This document shows, piece by piece, positions 31,234 to 38,028 of a DNA stretch of 64,000 bases. The position numbers were made by a program, and so were the translations under genes. The DNA lies in assembly GCA_023388965.1 (NCBI GenBank), contig JAEWFF010000028.1:62001-126000 (forward strand), read 5' to 3'. The DNA comes from Pseudomonadota bacterium. GTDB taxonomy: Bacteria > Pseudomonadota > Alphaproteobacteria > Rhizobiales > Methylopilaceae. Within the stretch, counting starts at the first letter, position 1. Each line of letters opens with the position of its first letter. The notes under the pieces were generated by a model. The model saw nothing but the letters and a program-made list of their open reading frames with translations. It did not search any database and was not told the DNA's origin.

Positions 31234-32712
31234 TTACTCGATGCCGAGCTTCGCCTTCAGCAGATCGCTTACCGCCTGCGGATTGGCCTTGCCGCCGGTC
31301 GATTTCATGACCTGACCGACGAACCAGCCGAGCATTCCGGGCTTGGCTTTCGCCTGCTCCGCCTTGTCGGCATTGGCGGCGATGATCTCGTCCACCGCCT
31401 TTTCGATAGCACCGGTGTCCGTGACCTGTTTGAGGCCGCGTGCTTCGACAATGTCCTTCGGATCGCCGCCTTCCGTCCATACGATCTCGAACACGTCCTT
31501 GGCGATCTTACCGGAGATCGTGTTGTCCTTGATGAGATCGATCAGGCTGCCGAGCGCCGGGGCCGAAACGGGCGAGGTCTCGATGTCCTTGCCTTCCTTG
31601 TTGAGGCGGCCGAACAATTCGTTGATGACCCAGTTGGCGGCGAGCTTGCCGTCGCGCCCCTTCGCCACCGCCTCGAAGAAATCGGCGGACGCTTTTTCCG
31701 CGACCAGCACGTCCGCATCGTAGGCCGACAGTCCGTACTCGCTCTGGAAGCGCGCTTTCTTCGCATCCGGCAGTTCGGGCAATTCCTTGCGCAGTTCATC
31801 GACCAGACCTTCCGGCAGATCGAGCGGCAGGAGGTCGGGATCGGGGAAATAGCGGTAATCGTGCGCCTCTTCCTTGGAGCGCATGCTGCGCGTCTCGCCC
31901 TTGCCGGGATCGAACAGGCGCGTTTCCTGATCAATCTCTCCGCCGTCTTCCAGAATGCCGATCTGGCGGCGCGCTTCGTATTCGATGGCCTGGCCGATGA
32001 AGCGGATCGAGTTGACGTTCTTGATCTCGCAGCGCGTGCCGAACGGTGCGCCGGGCTTGCGTACCGACACGTTCACGTCGGCGCGCAGATTGCCCTTTTC
32101 CATGTCGCCGTCGCAGGTACCGAGATAACGCAGGATCGTGCGCAGCTTCGTGACATAGGCGCGCGCCTCTTCCGAGGAGCGGATATCGGGCTTCGACACG
32201 ATCTCCATCAGCGCGACGCCGGACCGGTTGAGATCGACGAAGGAATTGTTCGGGTCCTGATCGTGGATCGACTTGCCGGCGTCCTGTTCGAGATGCAGGC
32301 GCTCGATGCCGACCTTGACCTGACCCTCGGCCACATCGAGCATGACCTCGCCCTCGCCCACGATCGGGCTCTTGAACTGAGATATCTGATAGCCCTGCGG
32401 CAGGTCCGGATAGAAATAGTTCTTGCGGTCGAACACCGAGTGCTCGTTGATCGCCGCTTTCAGTCCGAGGCCCGTACGCACGGCCTGCCTGACGCATTCC
32501 TCGTTGATGACCGGGAGCATTCCGGGCATCGCGGCATCGACGAGCGACACGTTGGAATTCGGCGGGCGTCCGAATTCCGTCGAAGCGCCGGAGAACAGTT
32601 TCGCGTTCGAGGTGACCTGGGCGTGGATTTCCATGCCGATGACGACCTCCCAATCGGCGGTCGCGCCCTTGATGAGCTTCTTCGGATCGGCGGGGCGAGT
32701 TTCAGCGATCAT
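31234..32712 (-). CDS. gatB: Asp-tRNA(Asn)/Glu-tRNA(Gln) amidotransferase subunit B
   Basis: Kinase/transamidase subunit that converts mischarged Glu-tRNA(Gln) or Asp-tRNA(Asn) to the correct form with GatA and GatC. It has 492 residues. The N-terminal catalytic cradle reads WEVVIGMEIHAQV, then KNYFYPDLPQGYQISQ and RSGVALMEIVSKPD. The C-terminal tail domain (YqeY-like) ends at LLKAKLGIE. It is separated from gatA by three small genes on the same strand, with gaps of only a few bases. Confidence 0.96.
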   Translation of the reverse strand: MIAETRPADPKKLIKGATADWEVVIGMEIHAQVTSNAKLFSGASTEFGRPPNSNVSLVDAAMPGMLPVINEECVRQAVRTGLGLKAAINEHSVFDRKNYFYPDLPQGYQISQFKSPIVGEGEVMLDVAEGQVKVGIERLHLEQDAGKSIHDQDPNNSFVDLNRSGVALMEIVSKPDIRSSEEARAYVTKLRTILRYLGTCDGDMEKGNLRADVNVSVRKPGAPFGTRCEIKNVNSIRFIGQAIEYEARRQIGILEDGGEIDQETRLFDPGKGETRSMRSKEEAHDYRYFPDPDLLPLDLPEGLVDELRKELPELPDAKKARFQSEYGLSAYDADVLVAEKASADFFEAVAKGRDGKLAANWVINELFGRLNKEGKDIETSPVSAPALGSLIDLIKDNTISGKIAKDVFEIVWTEGGDPKDIVEARGLKQVTDTGAIEKAVDEIIAANADKAEQAKAKPGMLGWFVGQVMKSTGGKANPQAVSDLLKAKLGIE

Positions 32713-32714
32713 GT

Positions 32715-33167
32715 TCAGTCAAGCTTTCCATAAACAGCCCATTTCTGGGCGAGCACGCCGTCTTCATCACTCTTCAAACAGGGCTTCATTTCGACGCCGG
32801 GGGAAGCGTCCTCGCCGATCACGGTCAGGCAGAGCTTTTCACCCGAAGTGAGCTGGCCGCCGCGCGTCAGGAACCATCTCTGCCCGTCGCGGCCATGGCA
32901 GCGCATCATGGCAAGCTCGACGCGCCCGGAACCCTTGACGCCGATCGCCTGCAGGCACAGTTCGCCGATGAACAGGGTGTCCATCTTGCCGCGCCGGACA
33001 TTCTGGCCTTCCTCGTCGTTACAATCGGCAAGCCGGACGCGGTTGATGCCCGGCTGCACTTCGGTTCCGCCGTCGATGCACAGATCGCGGCTGCTGAGCG
33101 GGCGCAATTCCGCCGCGGTAGCAGCGGGCGCTGCCAGAACCAGCAGGAGGAGAGCCCAGCGCAACAT
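32715..33167 (-). CDS. Secreted ricin-B-lectin-like protein
   Basis: A 150-residue exported protein starting MLRWALLLLVLAAPAATAAE, with a clear signal peptide. The mature part has repeated segments of beta-trefoil type: RDLCIDGG ... VRLADCNDEEGQNV, ELCLQAIG ... MMRCHGRDGQRWFL, and EKLCLTVIG ... MKPCLKSDE ... QKWAVY, each with the Leu-Cys-Leu and Gln-x-Trp pattern of ricin-type lectins. The ligand is unknown. It lies oddly inside the gat operon, one base after the preceding stop. Confidence 0.8.
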   Translation of the reverse strand: MLRWALLLLVLAAPAATAAELRPLSSRDLCIDGGTEVQPGINRVRLADCNDEEGQNVRRGKMDTLFIGELCLQAIGVKGSGRVELAMMRCHGRDGQRWFLTRGGQLTSGEKLCLTVIGEDASPGVEMKPCLKSDEDGVLAQKWAVYGKLD

Positions 33168-33168
33168 T

Positions 33169-33471
33169 TCAGGCCACAGGGATCGCAGCGAGCAGCGTGG
33201 AGGCGATCTTGTCCCATTCCTCGGGAAGCGGATTGTCGGTGCGCTTGCGACCCGATTGTCCGTACCAGTACGAAGCGTTATCGAGATCGCCCTCGACGCG
33301 GTGCAGATAGCCGTGCACCCACGAGCCGTCCTTGGACTTGTCGGCCTGCGCCGTCTCATGCGCCTTTTCCCAATCGCCCTTGCGGTCGAACCACAGGGCC
33401 AAAAGCGCGCTGGAGAGCTTTTCAGGCGGCGCGTCCGCCTCGACCGAGGCTTTGAAGGCATCGAGATTCAT
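33169..33471 (-). CDS. Small conserved hypothetical protein in the gat operon
   Basis: A 100-residue soluble protein starting MNLDAFKASVEADAPP. Characteristic stretches are LSSALLALWFDRKGDWEKAHE, DGSWVHGYLHRVEGD and NASYWYGQSGRK, suggesting a short helical, tetratricopeptide-like fold. I recognise it as a recurrent small family in Proteobacteria but know no function. It lies between the chorismate mutase and lectin-like genes with gaps of one to six bases. Confidence 0.82.
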   Translation of the reverse strand: MNLDAFKASVEADAPPEKLSSALLALWFDRKGDWEKAHETAQADKSKDGSWVHGYLHRVEGDLDNASYWYGQSGRKRTDNPLPEEWDKIASTLLAAIPVA

Positions 33472-33476
33472 CGGTG

Positions 33477-33764
33477 TCACTTCCCCAGTTTCGTCTCTTC
33501 GTATTCGACGGTCCACGCGATCAGCGCGCGGTAGATTTTTTCGGCGAGATCGGGCGGCGCGCCGCAGGTCTCGGCTTCCGCACGGACATTGGCGACGACC
33601 TCCTCGACCCGCTCCGGCAGCAGGGCCGGAATGGAGTGCGCCTCCTTGATGGCGACAACGCGGTCGACGACCTCGATGCGGCGGCCGAGAAGCCGGACGA
33701 GCTCGGCATCGAGCACGTCGATCTCGGCGCGGCAGGCCGCGAGGAGGTCCTTTACGCTCACCAC
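33477..33764 (-). CDS. Chorismate mutase, AroQ type
   Basis: A 95-residue all-helical chorismate mutase domain, converting chorismate to prephenate for phenylalanine and tyrosine. Landmarks are LAACRAEIDVLDAELVRLLGRRI with the catalytic Arg/Asp pattern, VVAIKEAHSIPALLPERVEEV with the active-site Lys, and the C-terminal IYRALIAWTVEYEE. Start is GTG and overlaps the gatA stop. The length and LPERVEEV motif also resemble isochorismate pyruvate-lyases (PchB), so the exact substrate is not certain. Confidence 0.87.
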   Translation of the reverse strand: MVSVKDLLAACRAEIDVLDAELVRLLGRRIEVVDRVVAIKEAHSIPALLPERVEEVVANVRAEAETCGAPPDLAEKIYRALIAWTVEYEETKLGK

Positions 33765-35236
33765 CAGCGCTCCGGACCGGGATGCACGCCCGCGGAATCC
33801 TCGATGACCTGACCGAGCGCGAACAAAGTCTCCTCGTCGAACGGACGGCCGATGAGTTGAAGCCCGAGCGGCAGGCCCTCGCCGCTCGATCCGGCCGGGA
33901 CGGAAATGCCCGGCAGGCCGGCCATGTTCACCGTCACGGTGAAGATGTCGTTCAGATACATTTCGACCGGATCGGCCGCTGCCTTGGAGCCGATGGGGAA
34001 TGCAGGCGACGGCGTGGTCGGCGTCAATATGGCATCGACACGGGTCGCGAATGCGGCATCGAAATCCTGCTTGATGAGCGTACGGACCTTCTGCGCGCGC
34101 ACATAATAGGCGTCGTAATAACCGGCCGAGAGCACATAGGTGCCGATCATGATGCGGCGCTTCACCTCCCAGCCGAAACCGGCAGCGCGCGTGTTCTCGT
34201 ACAGACCGGTGATGTCGCCGCCATCGACGCGCGCGCCATAGCGCACGCCGTCATAGCGCGCGAGATTGCTCGATGCCTCGGCAGGCGCGACGATGTAATA
34301 GGCCGGCAGCGCATATTTCGTGTGCGGCAGCGAAATCTCCACGATCTCGGCGCCGGCCGCCTTCAGCCAGTCCTGCCCCTGCTGCCACAGTCTCTCTATC
34401 TCGGGCGCCATGCCATCGACGCGGTATTCCTTCGGCACGCCGATCTTCAGCCCCTTCACGGAGCGTCCGGCCGCTGCCTCGAAATCCGGCACTTCGATCG
34501 GCGCCGAGGTCGAATCCTTCGGATCGTGCCCGGACATGGAGCGCAGCAGGGCCGCGGCATCCTTCACCGTGCGCGCGAACGGCCCGGCCTGATCGAGCGA
34601 GGACGCGAACGCCACCACGCCCCAGCGCGAGCAGCGGCCATAAGTGGGCTTGATGCCGACAATGCCGGTGAAGGCGGCGGGCTGGCGGATCGAGCCGCCG
34701 GTATCGGTGCCGGTGGCACCAAGACACAAGCGCGCGGCAACCGCCGCCGACGAACCGCCGGACGAGCCGCCCGGAACGAGGTTTTCCGACGAGCCCTTCG
34801 CCCGCCACGGATTGAGGACGTTGCCGAAAGCCGAGGTCTCGTTGGACGAGCCCATGGCGAATTCGTCGTTGTTGAGCTTGCCGAGCATGACCGCACCGTC
34901 GCGCCAGAGCTGGCTGGTGACGGTGGATTCATAGGTCGGGGTGAAATCGTCCAGAATCTTCGAGCAGGCCGTGGTCCGCACGCCTTCGGTGCAGAACATG
35001 TCCTTGATGCCGAGCGGAATGCCTTCCAGCGGGCCGCCCTCGCCCTTGGCCAGCCGCACATCGGAGGCTTTTGCCATCTCGCGCGCCCGGTCGGGCGTTT
35101 CGAGGATATAGGCGTTGAGCGGCTTGGACGCGGCGACGGCCGCGATATGCGCCTCGGTCAGCTCGGTTGCGGAAATCTTCTTGGATTTCAACGCGTCACG
35201 GGCTTCCGTCAAGGTGAGATTGGTGAGATCCGTCAT
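33758..35236 (-). CDS. gatA: Asp-tRNA(Asn)/Glu-tRNA(Gln) amidotransferase subunit A
   Basis: Glutaminase subunit of GatCAB, releasing ammonia for transamidation. It has 492 residues from the ATG that overlaps the gatC stop as TGATG. The amidase signature is complete: catalytic Lys in GIPLGIKDMFCTEG, then the serine-rich GGSSGGSSAAVAARL, and TDTGGSIRQPA. Its stop overlaps the start of chorismate mutase. Confidence 0.96.
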   Translation of the reverse strand: MTDLTNLTLTEARDALKSKKISATELTEAHIAAVAASKPLNAYILETPDRAREMAKASDVRLAKGEGGPLEGIPLGIKDMFCTEGVRTTACSKILDDFTPTYESTVTSQLWRDGAVMLGKLNNDEFAMGSSNETSAFGNVLNPWRAKGSSENLVPGGSSGGSSAAVAARLCLGATGTDTGGSIRQPAAFTGIVGIKPTYGRCSRWGVVAFASSLDQAGPFARTVKDAAALLRSMSGHDPKDSTSAPIEVPDFEAAAGRSVKGLKIGVPKEYRVDGMAPEIERLWQQGQDWLKAAGAEIVEISLPHTKYALPAYYIVAPAEASSNLARYDGVRYGARVDGGDITGLYENTRAAGFGWEVKRRIMIGTYVLSAGYYDAYYVRAQKVRTLIKQDFDAAFATRVDAILTPTTPSPAFPIGSKAAADPVEMYLNDIFTVTVNMAGLPGISVPAGSSGEGLPLGLQLIGRPFDEETLFALGQVIEDSAGVHPGPERWW

Positions 35237-35523
35237 CACTCGACCACTTTGGGAACAACGTAGAAATCGCCCTCGCGGGCCGGGGCGTTGGTGAGCACCT
35301 TTTCCGGATTGCCGCCGTCATCAACGACGTCCGCACGCATCGGGATTTTCATCGGGGCCACGGAGGTCATGGGCGCGACATTCGAGACGTCGAGCTCCGA
35401 CAATTCCTCGACGAAATCGAGGATTGCGTTCAACTCACCCGCGAGATGCGCCACCTCGTCGTCCTTGACGGCGATGCGCGCAAGTTTCGCGACCCGCCGG
35501 ACCGTGGTCTCGTCGACCGCCAT
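35236..35523 (-). CDS. gatC: Asp-tRNA(Asn)/Glu-tRNA(Gln) amidotransferase subunit C
   Basis: A 95-residue scaffold subunit of GatCAB, starting MAVDETTVRRVAKLARIAV; AAGGAA precedes the ATG. The GatC pattern ILDFVEELSELDVSNVAPM and the ending VPKVVE are typical. First gene of gatC-gatA-chorismate mutase-hypothetical-lectin-gatB. Confidence 0.95.
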   Translation of the reverse strand: MAVDETTVRRVAKLARIAVKDDEVAHLAGELNAILDFVEELSELDVSNVAPMTSVAPMKIPMRADVVDDGGNPEKVLTNAPAREGDFYVVPKVVE

Positions 35524-35596
35524 GCCATTTCCTTTTTTCAATTAATTGCACGCCGGATAGCACTCCAAGCCCCGCCGCTCAACGGGGCCTAGCGCC

Positions 35597-36292
35597 TCAG
35601 ACCTCGAACGCCGCACCCTTTTCCGGAACGACGATTTTCGTGGTCTTTTTCGTGACCTGACTGATGAAATCGTCGGCATTCGGGGCCAGCAGCCCGAATG
35701 TGGCGTAGTGGCATGGCACGATTGTCTCGAAATCGAAGAAATTGTTCACCGCGTAGGCCGCCGTCCGCGCGCCCATGGTGAACCGGTCGCCGATCGGCAC
35801 GAAGCCGATCTTGGGCCGGTAGAGCTCGTTGATCAGCTTCATGTCCGAAAACAGGGCCGTATCGCCGAGATGATAGACGGTCGGCTCGCCCTCGGCCTCG
35901 ATGATGATGCCGTTGGGGTGGCCAAGCTGGGCGAAGACGCCGTTCACGATATCGCCGGAGGAATGAAACGCCTGAACGAGCGTGACGGTGAAGCCATCGA
36001 GCTTGACGGAGCCGCCGGTGTTCATCGGCTCGACATTCTCGACGCCCTGCCCGTTCAGCCAGGTCACGACCTCGAAATTCGAAATGAGCGTCGCGCCGCT
36101 TTTCTTCGCGATCTCGACCGTATCACCGACATGATCGGAATGGCCGTGCGTCAGGCAGATATGGGTGACGCCCTTGGCGACGTCGCCGACGTCCTTCGTA
36201 TAGCCCGAACCGGTGAGGAAGGGATCGAACAGCACGCTGTTCCTGCCGAACTCGATCTTGAACGCCGAATGGCCGTACCAGGTGATTTTCAT
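35597..36292 (-). CDS. UPF0173-type metal-dependent hydrolase (metallo-beta-lactamase fold)
   Basis: A 231-residue enzyme starting MKITWYGHSAFKIEFG. The zinc-binding motif THGHSDHVGD (HxHxDH) lies near residue 56. Later ligands are AFHSSGD, YHLGDTALFSD and CHYATFG. It belongs to the UlaG-like UPF0173 group; the substrate is unknown. Monocistronic by spacing. Confidence 0.92.
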   Translation of the reverse strand: MKITWYGHSAFKIEFGRNSVLFDPFLTGSGYTKDVGDVAKGVTHICLTHGHSDHVGDTVEIAKKSGATLISNFEVVTWLNGQGVENVEPMNTGGSVKLDGFTVTLVQAFHSSGDIVNGVFAQLGHPNGIIIEAEGEPTVYHLGDTALFSDMKLINELYRPKIGFVPIGDRFTMGARTAAYAVNNFFDFETIVPCHYATFGLLAPNADDFISQVTKKTTKIVVPEKGAAFEV

Positions 36293-36338
36293 GCCGTGAC
36301 TCCGTGCTGCGGCAAAGCTAGCGGCAGGCGCCGCGGGG

Positions 36339-37037
36339 TCAACCGGCCTCGGTGCATGAAAGCGGCGGCTGCGCCGTATCGGTCTGGTCTTCGAGGGTCG
36401 CGGTATTTCCCTTCGTCCACCAGACATAACGCCCGCCGGCATAGCGCGCGCCCGACGCGGCGATGACGTTGGCGGCGACGACAAACTCGCCATTGATCGA
36501 CAAAGCGGCCAGCGAAACCGGCCCGGCATTGATGTATTCGGCCTGGATCTTGCGCGTGCCGCAATCGTAGACCGTCGAGATGCGTTCGACCTCGTCCGCG
36601 CCCGGCACCTCGATCTCCAGCACCGCGCCGCGCTTCATGCGCGAAAGGCGAACGAGTTCCGCGCCGCCGTCATCGAGCAGGAAGAGCTTGGTCTGCGCCT
36701 CGTCGATCCGGAACGAGGAGACCTTGTCCAGCGCCGCGAAGAACTTCGTCTCCTGATCCATCTGCGCCGGCGCGCAAGCCATCTTGGTGGCTGCGATAGG
36801 GCCGAATGTCAGATGCTCGCCGTCGATCTCGGCCTTGCCGGCCATGCGATTGCAGCCGCCCGAGCCGGAGACGGCCCCGGCCTCGCCGAACGCTATCGTT
36901 GTCTGAACGCGATCGAGAACCCCGCCGCCGCCGATATCCTCGGCCAGCCATTCGCCTTTCAGCGAGTCCGGCATCTGCGCCATGGCAAGAGCGGGAAACA
37001 GGGCGAGCGCGGCAGCCAGAACCGGAATACGCAGCAT
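36339..37037 (-). CDS. Secreted META-MliC fusion: heat-shock-like META domain plus C-type lysozyme inhibitor
   Basis: A 232-residue exported protein; signal peptide MLRIPVLAAALALFPALAMAQ. Residues about 22-125 form a META (HslJ-type) domain: SLKGEWLAEDIGG, SGSGGCNRMAGKAEIDG and FGPIAATKMACAP. Residues about 145-232 form an MliC domain: ISTVYDCGTRKIQAEY, LAALSINGEFVVA, and YAGGRYVWWTKGNTATLED. MliC blocks host or competitor C-type lysozymes in the periplasm. The joined architecture suggests one envelope-protection protein. Confidence 0.87.
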   Translation of the reverse strand: MLRIPVLAAALALFPALAMAQMPDSLKGEWLAEDIGGGGVLDRVQTTIAFGEAGAVSGSGGCNRMAGKAEIDGEHLTFGPIAATKMACAPAQMDQETKFFAALDKVSSFRIDEAQTKLFLLDDGGAELVRLSRMKRGAVLEIEVPGADEVERISTVYDCGTRKIQAEYINAGPVSLAALSINGEFVVAANVIAASGARYAGGRYVWWTKGNTATLEDQTDTAQPPLSCTEAG

Positions 37038-37089
37038 GATCTACCTCCAGCAGCCAAATCTGGGCCGGATGGCGTGCCCCGGCAAGCCG

Positions 37090-37419
37090 CTAGCGGAGCA
37101 CCGCCTCGGCGCCGGCGCAGACATCGACCTTGAGGGCCATCAGCATATCGTCATCGCCGGTGAAGGCCTGAAAATCGAACACGCAGGTCGTGGCGGTATC
37201 GACCGTCACCTGGGCGCTGCCGCCGGCCTGAATCCGGTTCGCGCTGCCGAGCAGATTGTCCCGGTAATCGCCGCTGTCGGTGGGGGCGGCAAACACATCG
37301 ACGACGACCTGCGCCGATGTGTTGGAAACCGTCACCTGGCGCTCCGACGCGCAAGCGCCCGAGAGAGACACAACCGCAACTCCGGCGCCGACCAGCACCG
37401 CAAACGCCCATGATTTCAT
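37090..37419 (-). CDS. Small secreted protein of unknown function
   Basis: A 109-residue exported protein starting MKSWAFAVLVGAGVAVV, signal peptide ending near SGACASE. The mature part contains RQVTVSNTSAQVVVDVFAA and a C-terminal VCAGAEAVLR, with beta-rich character and two or three cysteines. The lipobox is not canonical, so it is probably soluble in the periplasm. No family recognised. It reads in the same direction as the META-MliC gene, 50 bases away, and may share its role. Confidence 0.72.
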   Translation of the reverse strand: MKSWAFAVLVGAGVAVVSLSGACASERQVTVSNTSAQVVVDVFAAPTDSGDYRDNLLGSANRIQAGGSAQVTVDTATTCVFDFQAFTGDDDMLMALKVDVCAGAEAVLR

Positions 37420-37504
37420 ACGCAACACCCCCGAATGCGAGGTTCTATCTAGCTGGAAGATGCTGAAAGGAAAGCGGAAAGTGTGTTGCTGGGGCCGGTT
37501 TCCG

Positions 37505-37567
37505 CTCTCCCCCCTTGCGGGGGAGAGCCGACGCGAAGCCATCAGGCTTCGCGCGGAGAGAGGGGGC
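37505..37567 (+). repeat. Family A two-hairpin repeat, left flank of the DUF559 gene
   Basis: Hairpin 1: CTCTCCCCC/GGGGGAGAG. Linker CCGA. Hairpin 2: CGCGAAGCC-ATCA-GGCTTCGCG. Tail: GGAGAGAGGGGGC. It is an inverted counterpart of the copy at 37954-38014. Confidence 0.85.
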
Positions 37568-37602
37568 TTCCGAAACCTGTCGGCTTACGTTCCAATGCAC
37601 GC

Positions 37603-37986
37603 ATGGTGTCCCATCCCGTTTCCGAAGAACACCGACAGTTCGCAAGAAAGCAGCGCGCTGCAATGACACGCGCCGAAACATTGATCTGGCACGAATTACG
37701 CGCTCACCGGTTTCAGCGAAAATTCCGGCGTCAGGTTCCAATCGGGAAATACGTTGCAGACTTTGTCTGTCTGTCTGCACGCCTCATTATCGAACTCGAT
37801 GGGGAGCCGCACCACAATCACGCTCGCAAGGAGCGAGACGAAGCCAGAGATCGCTGGCTCATCGCAGAAGGATTCCGGGTACTCCGATTTACCAATGAAG
37901 AGGTGCTTGGGAATCCATCCCGTGTCCTGACGAAAATCGCGGCGGCGTTAGGCGCCCCCTCTCTCCGCTCATCGCTACCGCGATGA
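37603..37986 (+). CDS. DUF559 endonuclease-fold protein
   Basis: A 127-residue protein of the Vsr/DUF559 restriction-endonuclease fold, starting MVSHPVSEEHRQFARKQR. The core is typical: MTRAETLIWHELRAHRF, FRRQVPIGKYVADFVC with the acidic metal ligand, LIIELDGEPH with the second Asp/Glu, and GFRVLRFTNEEVL. The last eleven codons and the TGA lie inside a family A repeat, and an inverted copy of that repeat precedes the gene. No methylase gene is near. Function is unknown; a role in moving or processing the repeats is speculative. Confidence 0.85.
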   Translation: MVSHPVSEEHRQFARKQRAAMTRAETLIWHELRAHRFQRKFRRQVPIGKYVADFVCLSARLIIELDGEPHHNHARKERDEARDRWLIAEGFRVLRFTNEEVLGNPSRVLTKIAAALGAPSLRSSLPR

Positions 37987-38014
37987 GTCGGCTCTCCCCC
38001 CCAAGGGGGGAGAG
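37954..38014 (-). repeat. Family A two-hairpin repeat, right flank of and overlapping the DUF559 gene
   Basis: Read on the minus strand: hairpin 1 CTCTCCCCC/GGGGGAGAG, linker CCGA, hairpin 2 CTCATCGC-GGTA-GCGATGAG, tail GGAGAGAGGGGGC. Outer arms, linker and tail match the left copy, while hairpin 2 differs in sequence but is still perfectly paired. Confidence 0.85.
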
Positions 38015-38028
38015 CAGTGCCCACACAA

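Noticed and set aside
30631..32733. A 700-codon open frame on the plus strand opposite gatB
   Set aside because: It is the antisense of a well-conserved gene, rich in Arg, Ala, Asp and His without any family pattern. Such frames are expected in GC-rich DNA.
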